64,000 bases of DNA from Salinimicrobium xinjiangense DSM 19287 (GCF_000423585.1 NZ_KE384056.1:107845-171844); one strand, 5' to 3'. Shown: positions 1-11,697, counted from the stretch's first letter. A program made the numbers and translations. Notes: generated from the sequence alone by a model not told the origin.

Positions 1-41
1 GAACCGTAGGTGCTGGTCAGGTAACTGAAATTTTAGACTAA
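1..41 (+). CDS. tuf: Elongation factor Tu, C-terminal end (partial)
   Basis: Only the last 12 codons and the TAA stop are in the window; the tail reads TVGAGQVTEILD, the usual EF-Tu C-terminus. EF-Tu delivers aminoacyl-tRNA to the ribosome. The order tuf, tRNA-Trp, secE, nusG, rplKAJL, rpoBC is the common bacterial arrangement and supports the call. The rest of the gene lies to the left of the window. Confidence 0.93.
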   Translation, partial: TVGAGQVTEILD

Positions 42-63
42 TTACTGGTTTATTATAAAGTTG

Positions 64-90
64 AGGTTTCCCGTCCTGGGCGGGAAACCT
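64..90 (+). terminator. Hairpin downstream of tuf
   Basis: A perfect 10-bp stem (64-73 with 81-90) closes a 7-nt loop, 23 nt after the tuf stop and 12 nt before tRNA-Trp. The following bases are only moderately T-rich, so it may be a weak terminator or a processing site rather than a full stop. Confidence 0.7.
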
Positions 91-102
91 TGACTTATAT
101 TT

Positions 103-175
103 ACGGGTTTAGCTCAGTTGGTAGAGCACTGGTCTCCAAAACCAGGTGTCGGGAGTTCGAGTCTCTCAACCCGTG
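103..175 (+). tRNA. trnW: tRNA-Trp (anticodon CCA)
   Basis: The 73-nt cloverleaf has a 7-bp acceptor stem (103-109 with 168-174), anticodon loop 134-140 with CCA at 136-138, and a T-arm containing GTTCGAGTC. No CCA tail is encoded (GCG follows the discriminator G), so the tail must be added after transcription. Its place between tuf and secE is typical. Confidence 0.96.
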
Positions 176-311
176 CGCAAGAGTGGTCTTATAAAAACCT
201 CTTTTTCAAAATATATTGATCAACTACAAGGCCACCGAATTCTTTCCGAAGAAAGGGGGTGAAGACGGAGCCGGCACTTAATTTCAGGTTAAGTGAGAAA
301 AAAATTATACC

Positions 312-509
312 ATGGCAGGAATAGCAAATTACATTTCGGAGTCCTATAATGAATTGAAGAACCACGTAACCTGGCCAACCTGGGCAGAAGCTCAGAGACT
401 AACGGTTTTGGTAGCGGTATTTTCTATCATTTTTGCATTGGCTATCTGGGGTGTAGATACTGTGTTCAGTGGGGTGATAGAGCAATATTTTGAGTGGATC
501 AAATCATAA
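312..509 (+). CDS. secE: Preprotein translocase subunit SecE
   Basis: This 65-residue protein is the short single-span bacterial form of SecE, which clamps the two halves of SecY in the SecYEG channel. An amphipathic N-terminal helix containing NELKNHVTWPTWAEA is followed by one membrane segment at about residues 27-50. The WPTW-type element before the membrane helix is characteristic. It lies directly before nusG with a 12-nt gap, as in most bacteria. There is no Shine-Dalgarno motif before the ATG, only an A-rich leader, as is normal in Bacteroidota. Confidence 0.95.
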   Translation: MAGIANYISESYNELKNHVTWPTWAEAQRLTVLVAVFSIIFALAIWGVDTVFSGVIEQYFEWIKS

Positions 510-521
510 AAAATTATTGCA

Positions 522-1073
522 ATGGCAGAGGTTAAAGATAAAAGCTGGTATGTAGTTCGTGCCGTAAGCGGACAGGAGAATAAAGTTAAGGATTATATTG
601 AGCGGGAGATCGCTCATGAAGGCCTTGAAGATTTTGTTGAGCAGGTTCTTGTTCCAACAGAAAAAGTGATCCAGATTCGCAATGGGAAGAAAGTAAACAA
701 AGAACGTGTTTACTTTCCGGGTTATGTAATGATACTTGCCAGTCTTGAAGGTGAGATTCCTCACATTATCAAATCTATTAACGGTGTTATCGGGTTTTTA
801 GGAGAAACAAAAGGAGGAGATCCTGTGCCTTTAAGAAAATCTGAGGTTAACCGTATGCTTGGTAAAGTGGATGAGCTTTCTGTAAAAGCAGACAATGTTG
901 CGATTCCATTTACTATTGGAGAAACTATCAAGGTAATTGACGGTCCTTTCAACGGATTTAACGGTACAGTTGAAAAGATCAATGAGGAGAAGCGTAAGCT
1001 TGAAGTGATGGTGAAGATTTTTGGTAGAAAGACACCGCTCGAGTTAAGCTATATGCAGGTAGAAAAAGTATAA
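522..1073 (+). CDS. nusG: Transcription termination/antitermination factor NusG
   Basis: This 183-residue protein has the two expected domains. An NGN domain (about residues 7-115) starts with the WYVVRAVSGQENKV motif and includes FPGYV at 65-69; a KOW domain (about 130-183) contains GETIKVIDGPFNGFNGTVE. NusG binds the RNA polymerase clamp, supports processivity and Rho action, and couples transcription to translation through S10. It follows secE closely and was probably co-transcribed with it. The length is normal for the family. Confidence 0.97.
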   Translation: MAEVKDKSWYVVRAVSGQENKVKDYIEREIAHEGLEDFVEQVLVPTEKVIQIRNGKKVNKERVYFPGYVMILASLEGEIPHIIKSINGVIGFLGETKGGDPVPLRKSEVNRMLGKVDELSVKADNVAIPFTIGETIKVIDGPFNGFNGTVEKINEEKRKLEVMVKIFGRKTPLELSYMQVEKV

Positions 1074-1094
1074 TAACTGTTACACTATATATTT

Positions 1095-1133
1095 TTGGGT
1101 AGTTTTAGTATGCTTCCACTAACAAAACTATCA
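1095..1133 (+). promoter_or_regulatory. Weak hairpin in the nusG-rplK spacer
   Basis: The 76-nt spacer holds TAGTTTT paired with AAAACTA, with a further AGT/ACT pairing inside. It sits where a leader controlling the L11-L1 genes would be expected. I see no sequence I can match to a known ribosomal-protein leader, so its regulatory role is only a guess. Confidence 0.3.
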
Positions 1134-1149
1134 TCTTAAAATTAATAAA

Positions 1150-1587
1150 ATGGCAAAAGAAGTAAGTAAGGTTGTTAAGTTACAAGTTCGCGGAGGTGCT
1201 GCTAACCCATCACCACCGGTTGGACCAGCTTTAGGTGCTGCCGGAGTAAATATCATGGAATTCTGTAAGCAGTTCAATGCCAGAACCCAGGATAAGCAGG
1301 GGAAAGTATTGCCTGTTGTGATCACAGTTTTTAAAGATAAGTCTTTTGACTTTGTGATCAAAACTCCACCGGCTGCAGTTCAGATTTTAGAAGCTGCGAA
1401 GGCTAAGAAAGGTTCTGGAGAACCAAACCGTAAGAAAGTAGCTAGTGTTTCTTGGGATCAGGTTAAAGCCATTGCTGAAGATAAAATGCAGGATCTAAAT
1501 GCATTTACTCTGGAATCTGCAATGAAGATGGTGGCTGGTACAGCTAGATCTATGGGAGTTACTGTAAAAGGACAGGCACCTTTTTAA
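1150..1587 (+). CDS. rplK: 50S ribosomal protein L11 (uL11)
   Basis: This 145-residue protein is a standard-length L11. The N-terminal domain carries the proline-rich segment [16 protein letters not shown] (about residues 19-34), the site involved in GTPase-centre function and thiopeptide sensitivity. The C-terminal 23S rRNA-binding domain ends with MGVTVKG. It opens the rplK-rplA-rplJ-rplL block, 18 nt before rplA. A short A-rich leader precedes the ATG. Confidence 0.98.
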   Translation: MAKEVSKVVKLQVRGGAANPSPPVGPALGAAGVNIMEFCKQFNARTQDKQGKVLPVVITVFKDKSFDFVIKTPPAAVQILEAAKAKKGSGEPNRKKVASVSWDQVKAIAEDKMQDLNAFTLESAMKMVAGTARSMGVTVKGQAPF

Positions 1588-1605
1588 TCCAAAAAGAAAT
1601 TAAAA

Positions 1606-2304
1606 ATGGCAAGATTGACTAAAAAGCAAAAGGAAGCACAGTCTAAAGTTGAAAAAGGTAAAACTTATTCGGTTGCAGAAGCTTCAGCTTTAATAAAAGA
1701 GATTTCTAACGTAAACTTTGATCCATCTGTGGATATCGCCGTTCGTTTGAACGTAGATCCCCGTAAGGCGAATCAAATGGTGCGTGGCGTTGTTACCCTA
1801 CCACATGGTACCGGTAAAGACGTAAAGGTTTTGGCGCTTGTTACTCCAGATAAGGAAGCAGAAGCTAAGGAAGCCGGCGCAGATTACGTTGGTTTAGACG
1901 AGTACCTTGATAAGATCAAAGGTGGCTGGACAGATGTTGATGTGATCATCACTATGCCTAGTGTTATGGGTAAATTAGGACCCCTTGGACGTGTTCTTGG
2001 ACCAAGAGGTTTGATGCCTAACCCTAAGACCGGAACTGTAACTATGGATGTTGCGAAAGCGGTATCTGATGTTAAAGCCGGTAAGATCGACTTCAAGGTA
2101 GATAAGACAGGTATTGTTCACGCTGGTATTGGAAAGGCTTCTTTTGAGGCAGATAAAATAGCAGGAAACGCAAGAGAATTATTAACTACCCTGGTAAAAT
2201 TGAAACCTACGGCTGCTAAAGGTGTTTACATTAAGAGTATTCACATGTCTAGCACTATGAGTCCTAGTGTTGAGATCGATACTAAAAGGTTCACTGAGCA
2301 ATAA
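1606..2304 (+). CDS. rplA: 50S ribosomal protein L1 (uL1)
   Basis: This 232-residue protein matches L1, which forms the mobile stalk near the ribosomal exit site and in many bacteria represses its own operon. The signature region around [21 protein letters not shown] (about residues 125-145) is intact. It lies 18 nt after rplK and 12 nt before rplJ, so the genes are almost certainly one transcription unit. Confidence 0.98.
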   Translation: MARLTKKQKEAQSKVEKGKTYSVAEASALIKEISNVNFDPSVDIAVRLNVDPRKANQMVRGVVTLPHGTGKDVKVLALVTPDKEAEAKEAGADYVGLDEYLDKIKGGWTDVDVIITMPSVMGKLGPLGRVLGPRGLMPNPKTGTVTMDVAKAVSDVKAGKIDFKVDKTGIVHAGIGKASFEADKIAGNARELLTTLVKLKPTAAKGVYIKSIHMSSTMSPSVEIDTKRFTEQ

Positions 2305-2316
2305 TATTATTGGATT

Positions 2317-2838
2317 ATGACAAGAGAAGAAAAATCAAGAGTAATTGAAGATTTAACTGCCCAGTTAGCTGATAATACCACTATTTATTTAGCAGATATT
2401 TCAGGCTTGAACGCTTTGAACACAACAAACTTACGTAGAGCTTGTTTTAAAGCAAACGTAAAGCTTGCGGTAGTTAAGAATACACTTCTGGCTAAGGCTA
2501 TGGAGAGTTCAGATAAGGATTTTGGAGAGCTTCCTTCAGTATTGAAAGGAAACACTTCAATCATGTTTTCTGAAACAGGAAATGGACCGGCTAAAGTAAT
2601 TAAAGAATTCAGAAAAAAATCTGACCGCCCTTTACTAAAAGGCGCGTTTATTGAAGAGGCTATATTCATTGGAGATGATAAACTGGATACCCTGGTTAGC
2701 ATCAAATCTAAAGAAGAAGTTATTGGAGATATTGTTGGATTACTACAATCACCTGCCAAAAATGTTATTTCGGCACTTAAATCTGGTGGTGGTAAGATCG
2801 CAGGAATTCTTAAGACCCTTTCTGAAAAAGAAGGATAA
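2317..2838 (+). CDS. rplJ: 50S ribosomal protein L10 (uL10)
   Basis: This 173-residue protein is the base of the L7/L12 stalk. The N-terminal MTREEKSRVIEDLT and the segment NLRRACFKANVKLAVVKNTL are typical; the C-terminal helix binds L7/L12 dimers. The rplA-rplJ gap is only 12 nt, leaving no room for an L10 leader of the kind found in Proteobacteria or Firmicutes. Confidence 0.97.
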   Translation: MTREEKSRVIEDLTAQLADNTTIYLADISGLNALNTTNLRRACFKANVKLAVVKNTLLAKAMESSDKDFGELPSVLKGNTSIMFSETGNGPAKVIKEFRKKSDRPLLKGAFIEEAIFIGDDKLDTLVSIKSKEEVIGDIVGLLQSPAKNVISALKSGGGKIAGILKTLSEKEG

Positions 2839-2895
2839 ACAAGTACGCACTTTTTAACAAACATAAATTACATTACATTTTAAAAACGATAGAAA

Positions 2896-3273
2896 ATGGC
2901 AGATTTAAAAGATTTCGCAGAACAATTGGTTAACTTGACAGTAAAAGAGGTTAATGAGTTAGCTGATATTTTGAAAAACGAATACGGGATTGAGCCTGCT
3001 GCTGCAGCTGTAGTTGCTGGTGGTGGCGCTGCTGCCGGTGGTGAAGAAGCCGCTGAAGAGCAGTCTGAATTTGACGTAATCCTTAAAGCTCCGGGTGGAT
3101 CTAAACTAGCCGTAGTGAAATTAGTAAAAGAACTTACCGGTCTTGGCTTGAAAGATGCTAAAGAATTGGTAGACAGTGCTCCAAAACCTGTTAAAGAAGG
3201 AGTTTCTAAAGACGAAGCTGAAGCATTAAAAGCACAGTTAGAAGAAGCAGGAGCTGAGGTTGAGCTTAAGTAA
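2896..3273 (+). CDS. rplL: 50S ribosomal protein L7/L12 (bL12)
   Basis: This 125-residue protein has an N-terminal dimerisation domain, an Ala/Gly-rich hinge (about residues 35-50), and the conserved C-terminal domain with [21 protein letters not shown]. The C-terminal domain recruits translational GTPases. A strong hairpin follows 22 nt after the stop, before rpoB. Confidence 0.98.
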   Translation: MADLKDFAEQLVNLTVKEVNELADILKNEYGIEPAAAAVVAGGGAAAGGEEAAEEQSEFDVILKAPGGSKLAVVKLVKELTGLGLKDAKELVDSAPKPVKEGVSKDEAEALKAQLEEAGAEVELK

Positions 3274-3295
3274 GCTAAACCAACACACTATTATA

Positions 3296-3334
3296 GGTTT
3301 AGACCCCGGGATTTGGTTCCCGGAGGTCTAAACC
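3296..3334 (+). terminator. Strong rplL-rpoB hairpin (attenuator or terminator)
   Basis: The arms 3296-3310 and 3319-3334 form a 15-bp stem with one bulged A (3324) and an 8-nt loop. It is followed by ATTTTG rather than a long T run. The position matches the rplL-rpoB attenuator/processing site of other bacteria, which lowers rpoBC expression relative to the ribosomal proteins. That role here is inference by position. Confidence 0.75.
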
Positions 3335-3403
3335 ATTTTGCGTATATAAATGTTTCCGTTTATTTCGCACCCATTTTTTAATATAACATAATTCCGTCCA
3401 TTG

Positions 3404-6400
3404 ATGTTAGCAACGCAAACTGAAAGATTGAGTTTCTCTTCTGTAAAGAACAGGCCTGCTTACCCCGACTTTCTGGATATCCAGATCAAGTCATTCCAGG
3501 ACTTCTTTCAACTAGAGACAAAATCAGAAGAAAGAGGAAATGAAGGTTTATATAATACCTTCATGGAGAACTTTCCCATTACGGACACCCGTAACCAATT
3601 CGTACTAGAATTTTTAGACTATTTTGTGGACCCGCCGCGATACTCTCTTCAGGAATGTATTGAGCGTGGATTGACCTATAGTGTGCCGCTTAAAGCCCGG
3701 TTAAAGCTTTACTGTACAGATCCCGAACATGAAGATTTTGAAACTATTGTTCAGGATGTGTATCTGGGGACTATTCCTTACATGACCCCAAGTGGTACCT
3801 TTTGTATCAATGGAGCTGAGCGCGTAGTCGTTTCTCAGTTGCACCGGTCTCCCGGAGTATTCTTTGGACAATCCTTCCATGCCAACGGAACGAAACTTTA
3901 TTCTGCCCGTGTGATCCCATTCAAAGGATCCTGGATTGAATTCGCTACCGATATCAACAACGTGATGTACGCGTATATCGATAGGAAGAAAAAATTACCT
4001 GTTACCACACTTTTCCGTGCCATTGGATTTGAGCGAGATAAAGACATTCTTGAGATCTTTGACCTTGCTGAAGAGGTAAAGGTTTCCAAGACTGGACTTA
4101 AGAAAGTGCTTGGTCGTAAACTCGCCGCCCGTGTATTGAATACCTGGTATGAAGATTTTGTAGATGAAGATACGGGAGAGGTAGTTTCTATTGAGCGAAA
4201 TGAGATCATCTTAGATCGTGATACCGTTCTTGAAAAAGAACACATAGAAGAAATAGTAGAAACCGGCTCCAAGACCATTCTTCTTCACAAAGAAGATAAT
4301 CAAACCGGGGATTATGCTATTATCCATAATACATTACAAAAAGATCCAACCAACTCCGAAAAGGAAGCGGTTGAGCATATATACCGTCAACTTCGTAATG
4401 CAGAACCGCCAGATGAGGAAACTGCACGCGGAATCATTGACAAACTCTTCTTCTCAGATCAGCGTTACAGCCTTGGAGAAGTAGGTCGTTACAGAATGAA
4501 CAAAAAACTTGGTCTTGATGTGACCATGGATAAGCAGGTGCTTACCCGTGAGGATATCATCACCATTGTAAAATATCTTATAGAACTTATTAACTCCAAA
4601 GCTGAAGTTGATGATATCGATCACTTGTCTAACCGTCGTGTTCGAACAGTAGGAGAGCAGCTGTCTCAGCAGTTTGGAGTAGGTCTTGCCCGTATGGCGA
4701 GAACTATTCGTGAGCGTATGAACGTACGTGACAACGAGGTGTTTACCCCAATCGATTTGATCAACGCGAAGACACTTTCTTCTGTGATCAACTCTTTCTT
4801 TGGTACCAACCAGTTGTCTCAGTTCATGGACCAGACGAATCCACTTGCAGAGATCACTCACAAGAGAAGATTATCGGCTCTTGGGCCAGGTGGTCTTTCG
4901 CGTGAGCGTGCGGGATTCGAGGTACGTGACGTTCACTATACGCACTACGGAAGACTTTGTCCTATTGAAACTCCTGAAGGACCAAACATCGGTTTGATCT
5001 CTTCTCTTTCATCTTATGCGAAAGTGAATTCCATGGGATTCCTGGAAACTCCTTATCGTGAGGTGATAGATGGTAAAGTGAATACAAAAGATGCGCCTCG
5101 TTATCTAAGTGCTGAAGAAGAAGAAGGAAAATTGATCGCCCAGGCGAACATCCCTATTTCTGATGATGGTACTATTGAGCGCGAGAGGATTACTGCCCGT
5201 GAGGAAGGTGATTTCCCGCTGGTTGAGCCAACAAGTGTTCATTACATTGACGTTGCTCCAAACCAGATCGCTTCTATTTCTGCATCTCTTATTCCATTTT
5301 TGGAGCATGATGATGCGAACCGTGCCTTGATGGGATCGAACATGATGCGCCAGGCCGTGCCTCTGTTGAGAGTTGATTCTCCAATTGTAGGTACCGGACT
5401 GGAAAGACAGGTAGCTACAGATTCACGAGTATTGATCAATGCCGAAGGAGAAGGAACTGTAGAATATGTTGATGCTCAGAAGATCACTATTAAGTATGAC
5501 AGAACCGAGGAAGAGCGCATGGTTAGCTTTGATTCGGATTCCAAGACTTATGAGCTGGTAAAATTCAGAAAAACCAACCAGGGTACCTCCATTAACCTGA
5601 AGCCGATCGTAAGAGTAGGAGACAGGGTAACTAAAGGTCAGGTACTTTGTCAGGGTTATGCTACCGAGGCAGGGGAACTTGCTCTTGGACGCAACATGAA
5701 GGTTGCTTTCATGCCATGGAAAGGTTACAACTTTGAGGATGCGATCGTGATCTCTGAAAAAGTGGTGAGAGATGATATCTTTACCTCTATTCACATTGAT
5801 GAATACGCTCTTGAAGTTAGAGATACCAAACTTGGTAATGAAGAATTGACAAATGACATTCCAAACGTTTCAGAAGAGGCTACTAAGGACCTTGATGAGA
5901 ATGGAATGATTAGAATAGGTGCCGAGGTTAAGCCGGGAGATATTCTTATTGGAAAGATCACTCCTAAAGGAGAAAGTGATCCTACTCCTGAAGAAAAACT
6001 TCTTAGAGCGATCTTTGGTGACAAGGCAGGTGACGTAAAAGATGCTTCTCTAAAAGCTTCTCCATCTTTGAGAGGTGTGGTAATTGATAAGAAATTATTT
6101 GCCCGCGCCATTAAGGATAAACGTAAGAGAGCACAGGATAAGGAAGATGTTGCTGCACTTGAGAAAAAATATGAAGCGAAATTTGCTATTTTAAAGGCAG
6201 AACTGGTTGACAAACTTTTCGCTATCATAGGTGGTAAAACTGCACAGGGTGTAATGAACGATCTTGGGGAAGAGATCCTTCCAAAAGGTAAGAAGTACAC
6301 TCAGAAGATGCTGCATGCAGTTGATGATTACGCTCACCTTACTCAGGGAACCTGGACTACAGATGATCACCTTAACCAGTTAGTTGCAGATCTTCTGCAC

Positions 6401-7216
6401 AACTACAGAATTAAGGAGAATGACATCCAGGGTAACCTTAGGAGAGAGAAATTCACCATCTCTGTTGGAGATGAACTTCCTGCAGGTATTCTTAAACTTG
6501 CCAAGATCTACATCGCTAAAAAGCGTAAGCTTAAGGTAGGAGATAAGATGGCTGGACGTCATGGTAACAAAGGTATTGTTGCCAAGATCGTTCGCCAGGA
6601 AGATATGCCGTTCCTTGAAGATGGTACACCTGTTGATATCGTGTTGAACCCACTGGGGGTACCTTCACGTATGAACATCGGGCAGATCTATGAAACTGTT
6701 CTTGGATGGGCCGGACAGAAGTTGGGTAGAAAATTTGCTACTCCGATTTTCGATGGTGCAACACTTGATCAGATCAATGAATTGACAGATGAGGCGGGCA
6801 TTCCAAGATTTGGTCACACTTATCTTTATGATGGTGGTACCGGAGATCGTTTTGACCAGCCTGCGACTGTTGGGGTGATCTATATGCTTAAGCTTGGTCA
6901 CATGATCGATGATAAGATGCACGCACGTTCAATCGGGCCGTACTCATTGATCACGCAGCAACCTCTTGGAGGTAAAGCTCAATTTGGTGGACAGCGTTTT
7001 GGAGAGATGGAAGTTTGGGCCCTTGAAGCATACGGTGCTTCGGCGACCCTTCGTGAAATCCTTACTGTGAAGTCTGATGATGTAATAGGAAGAGCCAAGA
7101 CTTATGAAGCCATTGTAAAAGGTGAGCCAATGCCAGAACCAGGACTACCTGAATCTTTCAACGTGTTGATGCACGAACTGAAAGGTCTGGGATTAGATAT
7201 TAGATTAGAAGAATAA
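3404..7216 (+). CDS. rpoB: DNA-directed RNA polymerase subunit beta
   Basis: This 1270-residue protein is the beta subunit of the core polymerase. I start it at the ATG at 3404; a TTG lies just upstream in frame but homologues begin MLxxQTER. The rifampicin-binding cluster runs from about residue 467; the residues equivalent to E. coli D516, H526 and S531 are D476, H486 and S491, all the sensitive type. The segment [12 protein letters not shown] starts at about residue 521. It is separated from rplL by a hairpin and from rpoC by an 86-nt spacer holding a heptad-repeat hairpin. Confidence 0.98.
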   Translation: MLATQTERLSFSSVKNRPAYPDFLDIQIKSFQDFFQLETKSEERGNEGLYNTFMENFPITDTRNQFVLEFLDYFVDPPRYSLQECIERGLTYSVPLKARLKLYCTDPEHEDFETIVQDVYLGTIPYMTPSGTFCINGAERVVVSQLHRSPGVFFGQSFHANGTKLYSARVIPFKGSWIEFATDINNVMYAYIDRKKKLPVTTLFRAIGFERDKDILEIFDLAEEVKVSKTGLKKVLGRKLAARVLNTWYEDFVDEDTGEVVSIERNEIILDRDTVLEKEHIEEIVETGSKTILLHKEDNQTGDYAIIHNTLQKDPTNSEKEAVEHIYRQLRNAEPPDEETARGIIDKLFFSDQRYSLGEVGRYRMNKKLGLDVTMDKQVLTREDIITIVKYLIELINSKAEVDDIDHLSNRRVRTVGEQLSQQFGVGLARMARTIRERMNVRDNEVFTPIDLINAKTLSSVINSFFGTNQLSQFMDQTNPLAEITHKRRLSALGPGGLSRERAGFEVRDVHYTHYGRLCPIETPEGPNIGLISSLSSYAKVNSMGFLETPYREVIDGKVNTKDAPRYLSAEEEEGKLIAQANIPISDDGTIERERITAREEGDFPLVEPTSVHYIDVAPNQIASISASLIPFLEHDDANRALMGSNMMRQAVPLLRVDSPIVGTGLERQVATDSRVLINAEGEGTVEYVDAQKITIKYDRTEEERMVSFDSDSKTYELVKFRKTNQGTSINLKPIVRVGDRVTKGQVLCQGYATEAGELALGRNMKVAFMPWKGYNFEDAIVISEKVVRDDIFTSIHIDEYALEVRDTKLGNEELTNDIPNVSEEATKDLDENGMIRIGAEVKPGDILIGKITPKGESDPTPEEKLLRAIFGDKAGDVKDASLKASPSLRGVVIDKKLFARAIKDKRKRAQDKEDVAALEKKYEAKFAILKAELVDKLFAIIGGKTAQGVMNDLGEEILPKGKKYTQKMLHAVDDYAHLTQGTWTTDDHLNQLVADLLHNYRIKENDIQGNLRREKFTISVGDELPAGILKLAKIYIAKKRKLKVGDKMAGRHGNKGIVAKIVRQEDMPFLEDGTPVDIVLNPLGVPSRMNIGQIYETVLGWAGQKLGRKFATPIFDGATLDQINELTDEAGIPRFGHTYLYDGGTGDRFDQPATVGVIYMLKLGHMIDDKMHARSIGPYSLITQQPLGGKAQFGGQRFGEMEVWALEAYGASATLREILTVKSDDVIGRAKTYEAIVKGEPMPEPGLPESFNVLMHELKGLGLDIRLEE

Positions 7217-7225
7217 AAAAGTCAC

Positions 7226-7290
7226 CAGTAGGCAGTAAGCAGTATCCGGTACAATTTACTGAATACTGTTTACTGAAAACTGATTACTAC
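7226..7290 (+). repeat. Heptad-period inverted repeat between rpoB and rpoC
   Basis: Four 7-nt units beginning CAGT or CGGT (7226-7253) are followed by four units beginning ACTG (7258-7285). The second set is the reverse complement of the first in its core, so 7233-7245 pairs with 7263-7275 over 13 bp with one G-U pair, and CAGT 7226-7229 also pairs with ACTG 7279-7282. It is not followed by a T run. Confidence 0.85.
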
Positions 7291-7302
7291 ATAAAAAGTA
7301 TT

Positions 7303-10300
7303 ATGGCTAGAAATAATGATAAGAATACAGTACAGAGGTTCAACAAGATCTCTATAGGTTTGGCTTCTCCTGAGTCGATTCTTGCCGAATCACGCGGGGA
7401 GGTCTTAAAGCCTGAAACTATCAATTATCGTACGCACAAGCCCGAGAGGGACGGTCTTTTCTGCGAGCGCATCTTTGGTCCTGTAAAGGATTATGAATGT
7501 GCATGTGGAAAATACAAAAGGATCCGTTACAAGGGAATTGTGTGTGACAGATGTGGTGTAGAGGTGACTGAAAAGAAAGTGCGTAGAGATCGTGTAGGGC
7601 ATATCAACCTTGTGGTTCCTGTTGCACACATCTGGTACTTCCGTTCTTTACCTAACAAAATTGGTTACCTGCTTGGTCTTCCGTCTAAGAAATTAGACAT
7701 GATCATTTACTACGAAAGATACGTGGTAATTCAGCCGGGTATTGCCAAGAATGAAGATGGGTCTCCGTTGAAGAAAATGGATTTCCTAACTGAAGAAGAG
7801 TACCTGAACATATTGGATACCCTTCCGCAGGAAAACCTTTACCTGGATGAAAACGATCCAAACAAATTTATCGCTAAAATGGGTGCAGAGTGTCTTATCG
7901 ACATCCTGCAGCGTATTGATCTTGATGCACTTTCGTATGAATTAAGACATAAAGCGAACAACGAAACTTCAAAACAACGTAAAACTGAAGCTCTTAAAAG
8001 GCTTCAGGTTGTGGAAGCACTTCGTGATGCAAATAAAAACCGCGAGAACCGTCCGGAGTGGATGATTATGAAGGTAATTCCAATCATTCCGCCGGAATTG
8101 CGTCCATTGGTGCCGCTTGATGGAGGACGTTTCGCAACTTCAGACTTGAACGATCTTTACCGTCGTGTAATTATTCGTAACAACCGTTTGAAGCGTTTAA
8201 TGGAGATCAAAGCTCCTGAAGTAATTCTTCGTAACGAAAAGCGTATGCTACAGGAATCTGTGGATTCGTTATTCGATAACACCAGAAAATCTTCAGCAGT
8301 AAAAACCGATTCCAACAGGCCGTTGAAATCCCTTTCAGATTCCTTAAAAGGAAAACAGGGACGTTTCCGTCAAAACCTGCTTGGTAAGCGTGTGGATTAT
8401 TCGGCACGTTCGGTAATTGTTGTAGGACCGGAATTGAAGTTTTACGAGTGTGGTCTTCCAAAAGACATGGCAGCCGAGCTTTATAAACCTTTCGTGATAA
8501 GAAAACTTATCGAAAGAGGAATTGTAAAGACTGTGAAGTCTGCAAAGAAAATTATAGATAAGAAAGAACCTGTTGTTTGGGATATTCTCGAGAACGTGTT
8601 GAAAGGGCACCCTGTGTTGCTAAACCGGGCCCCAACCCTTCACAGACTTGGTATCCAGGCATTCCAGCCAAAACTTATTGAAGGTAAAGCGATCCAGTTG
8701 CACCCACTAGCGTGTACTGCATTCAACGCCGACTTTGATGGGGATCAAATGGCTGTTCACCTTCCGCTGGGACCAGAGGCTATTCTTGAGGCGCAGCTGT
8801 TGATGCTAGGTTCACATAACATTTTGAACCCTGCTAATGGTTCTCCTGTAACAGTACCTTCTCAGGATATGGTTTTGGGACTTTATTATATGACAAAGTC
8901 CAGAAAATCTACTCCCGAAGTGCCAATTAAAGGAGAAGGCCTTACTTTCTATTCAGCCGAAGAGGTAGTGATTGCCTATAACCAGAAAATGGTTGATCTT
9001 AACGCGATCATTAAAATTCGTGCTAAAGATTTCAACGAAGGAGGACATCTGGTAAATCAGATCATTGAGACTACAGTTGGTAGAGTTTTGTTTAACCAGG
9101 CCGTGCCGGAAAAAGCAGGTTTTGTGAACGAAGTTCTTACCAAGAAGTCTTTACGTGATATTATTGGAAATATCCTTAAGGTAACCAGTGTTCCTGAAAC
9201 TGCCGAATTCCTTGATGCTATTAAGGAAATGGGATATGGTTTCGCTTTCCGTGGAGGATTATCTTTCAGTTTGGGAGATATTATTATTCCGGAGGAGAAG
9301 CAATCCATGATCGATGATGCTAATGAGCAGGTAGAATCCATTATTGGAAACTACAACATGGGTCTTATTACAAACAACGAACGTTACAACCAGGTTATTG
9401 ATATCTGGACTTCTACGAACGCCGGCTTAACAGAATTAGCCATGAAGCGTATTCGTGAGGACCAGCAAGGATTTAACTCGGTGTACATGATGCTTGACTC
9501 GGGCGCGAGGGGATCTAAAGAACAGATCCGTCAGTTGACCGGAATGCGTGGTTTGATGGCGAAGCCTAAGAAATCAACCTCGGGTGGTGGTGAGATTATT
9601 GAGAACCCTATTCTTTCCAACTTTAAGGAAGGTCTTTCGATTCTTGAATACTTTATTTCTACTCACGGTGCACGTAAAGGTCTTGCCGATACGGCGCTTA
9701 AAACTGCCGATGCAGGTTACCTGACCCGTCGTCTTGTTGACGTTTCACAGGATGTGATCATCAACGAGGAAGACTGTGGAACATTAAGAGGTGTGGATGT
9801 TTCTCCATTGAAGAAGAACGAAGAGATCGTTGAATCTCTTGGTGAGCGAATTCTTGGTAGAACCGCACTTCATGATGTGTATAATCCATTGACTAACGAG
9901 CTGTTGGTAACTTCGGGGGTTGAGATTGACGAGGAGATCGTTAAAAAGATCACCGAGGCACCAATTGAGAGTGTTGAAGTAAGATCTGCGCTTACCTGTG
10001 AGGCGAAAAAAGGAATATGTGTGAAATGTTACGGCCGTAACCTGGCTACCAATAAAACGGTACAAAAAGGAGAAGCGGTTGGAGTTGTAGCTGCCCAGTC
10101 TATTGGAGAACCGGGAACACAGCTTACCCTTCGTACCTTCCACGTGGGTGGTATTGCAGGAAACATTTCTGAAGAAAATAAATTGATCGCGAAGTTCCCC
10201 GGAATTGCAGAGATCGAAGACCTTAAAACTGTTAAAGGAGAAGCTCCTGATGGTGGTGAGGCTGAGATCGTAATTTCCAGAACTTCCGAACTTAAACTGA

Positions 10301-11604
10301 AAGATGCCAAATCTGGAATTGTTCTTAGTACAAGTAACATTCCTTATGGATCGCAGATATTTATTAAGAACGGGGACAAGGTTGATAAAGACGAAGTGAT
10401 TTGTCAGTGGGATCCTTATAACGGGGTGATCATCTCAGAATTTGCCGGTAAGATCAGGTATGAGAATATTGAGCAAGGGGTGACTTATCAGGTAGAGATC
10501 GATGAGCAAACAGGATTCCAGGAAAAAGTTATTTCTGAATCACGTAACAAGAAGCTTATCCCAACTCTTCAGATCCTTGGTAAAAAAGACGAGGTAATTC
10601 GTTCTTATAACCTTCCTGTTGGAGCTCACCTTATGGTGGATAATGAGGATAAGATCAAGGTAGGTAAGATCCTGGTTAAGATTCCACGTAAGTCTTCCAA
10701 GTCGGGAGATATTACAGGAGGTCTTCCAAGGGTAACCGAGCTTTTCGAAGCCCGTAACCCATCTAACCCTGCTGTTGTAAGTGAGATTGACGGAGTTGTT
10801 TCCTTCGGAAAGATAAAGCGTGGTAACCGTGAGATCATTATTGAATCGAAACTTGGAGAAGTTAAGAAGTATCTTGTGAAACTTTCTAACCAGATCCTTG
10901 TTCAGGAAAATGACTATGTACGTGCGGGAATGCCGCTATCTGACGGGTCTGTAACTCCCGAAGATATCCTTTCAATTAAAGGACCAAGCGCTGTACAACA
11001 GTATCTTGTAAACGAAGTACAGGAAGTGTACCGACTGCAAGGAGTGAAGATCAATGATAAGCACTTCGAGGTAGTTGTGAGACAGATGATGCGTAAGGTA
11101 AGAATCGTCGATCCGGGAGATACCATATTCCTTGAGAATCAACTGGTACACAAGGATGATTTCATTATGGAAAATGATGAGATCTTCGGAATGAAAGTGA
11201 TTGAAGATGCTGGAGATTCAGAAAACCTGAAACCCGGGCAGCTTGTTAGTCCGCGTGAGTTGAGAGATGAGAACTCTATTCTTCGAAGAGAGGATAAGAA
11301 TCTTGCAACTGCGAGAGACGTGACCCCTGCAACGGCTACACCTGTACTACAGGGTATCACCAGGGCATCGCTACAAACCAAGTCGTTTATTTCTGCGGCA
11401 TCCTTCCAGGAAACTACGAAGGTACTCAATGAAGCAGCCGTAAGCGGTAAAGTGGATGAACTTGAAGGACTTAAAGAAAATGTTATTGTTGGACACAGAA
11501 TCCCTGCCGGTACAGGTCTAAGGGAGTACGAACATATCATTGTTGGTTCTAAAGAAGAATTTGACGAAATGCTTGAAAAAAAGCAGGAAGTTAATTATAA
11601 CTAG
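7303..11604 (+). CDS. rpoC: DNA-directed RNA polymerase subunit beta-prime
   Basis: This 1433-residue protein is the catalytic beta-prime subunit. The N-terminal zinc ribbon uses C66, C68, C81 and C84. The magnesium-binding NADFDGD motif has its aspartates at 477, 479 and 481. A second cysteine group ([11 protein letters not shown]) lies near residues 900-910, and the trigger-loop and bridge regions follow the standard order. It was presumably co-transcribed with rpoB and ends at a good intrinsic terminator. Confidence 0.98.
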   Translation: MARNNDKNTVQRFNKISIGLASPESILAESRGEVLKPETINYRTHKPERDGLFCERIFGPVKDYECACGKYKRIRYKGIVCDRCGVEVTEKKVRRDRVGHINLVVPVAHIWYFRSLPNKIGYLLGLPSKKLDMIIYYERYVVIQPGIAKNEDGSPLKKMDFLTEEEYLNILDTLPQENLYLDENDPNKFIAKMGAECLIDILQRIDLDALSYELRHKANNETSKQRKTEALKRLQVVEALRDANKNRENRPEWMIMKVIPIIPPELRPLVPLDGGRFATSDLNDLYRRVIIRNNRLKRLMEIKAPEVILRNEKRMLQESVDSLFDNTRKSSAVKTDSNRPLKSLSDSLKGKQGRFRQNLLGKRVDYSARSVIVVGPELKFYECGLPKDMAAELYKPFVIRKLIERGIVKTVKSAKKIIDKKEPVVWDILENVLKGHPVLLNRAPTLHRLGIQAFQPKLIEGKAIQLHPLACTAFNADFDGDQMAVHLPLGPEAILEAQLLMLGSHNILNPANGSPVTVPSQDMVLGLYYMTKSRKSTPEVPIKGEGLTFYSAEEVVIAYNQKMVDLNAIIKIRAKDFNEGGHLVNQIIETTVGRVLFNQAVPEKAGFVNEVLTKKSLRDIIGNILKVTSVPETAEFLDAIKEMGYGFAFRGGLSFSLGDIIIPEEKQSMIDDANEQVESIIGNYNMGLITNNERYNQVIDIWTSTNAGLTELAMKRIREDQQGFNSVYMMLDSGARGSKEQIRQLTGMRGLMAKPKKSTSGGGEIIENPILSNFKEGLSILEYFISTHGARKGLADTALKTADAGYLTRRLVDVSQDVIINEEDCGTLRGVDVSPLKKNEEIVESLGERILGRTALHDVYNPLTNELLVTSGVEIDEEIVKKITEAPIESVEVRSALTCEAKKGICVKCYGRNLATNKTVQKGEAVGVVAAQSIGEPGTQLTLRTFHVGGIAGNISEENKLIAKFPGIAEIEDLKTVKGEAPDGGEAEIVISRTSELKLKDAKSGIVLSTSNIPYGSQIFIKNGDKVDKDEVICQWDPYNGVIISEFAGKIRYENIEQGVTYQVEIDEQTGFQEKVISESRNKKLIPTLQILGKKDEVIRSYNLPVGAHLMVDNEDKIKVGKILVKIPRKSSKSGDITGGLPRVTELFEARNPSNPAVVSEIDGVVSFGKIKRGNREIIIESKLGEVKKYLVKLSNQILVQENDYVRAGMPLSDGSVTPEDILSIKGPSAVQQYLVNEVQEVYRLQGVKINDKHFEVVVRQMMRKVRIVDPGDTIFLENQLVHKDDFIMENDEIFGMKVIEDAGDSENLKPGQLVSPRELRDENSILRREDKNLATARDVTPATATPVLQGITRASLQTKSFISAASFQETTKVLNEAAVSGKVDELEGLKENVIVGHRIPAGTGLREYEHIIVGSKEEFDEMLEKKQEVNYN

Positions 11605-11638
11605 AAGGATGCAATAGCACCTTCCTATGAAGAGAAGA

Positions 11639-11667
11639 ATCCCGACCATAACGGTCGGGATTTTTTT
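11639..11667 (+). terminator. Intrinsic terminator after rpoC
   Basis: A perfect 9-bp GC-rich stem (11639-11647 with 11653-11661) encloses a 5-nt loop and is followed by a run of T. It ends the rpl-rpo transcription unit. Confidence 0.92.
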
Positions 11668-11697
11668 GTACTTTTAAATTGAATTAAAAACATAATA

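Noticed and set aside
4454-4861. Long antisense open frames within rpoB and rpoC
   Set aside because: They are codon-bias shadows of highly expressed genes with no family features.
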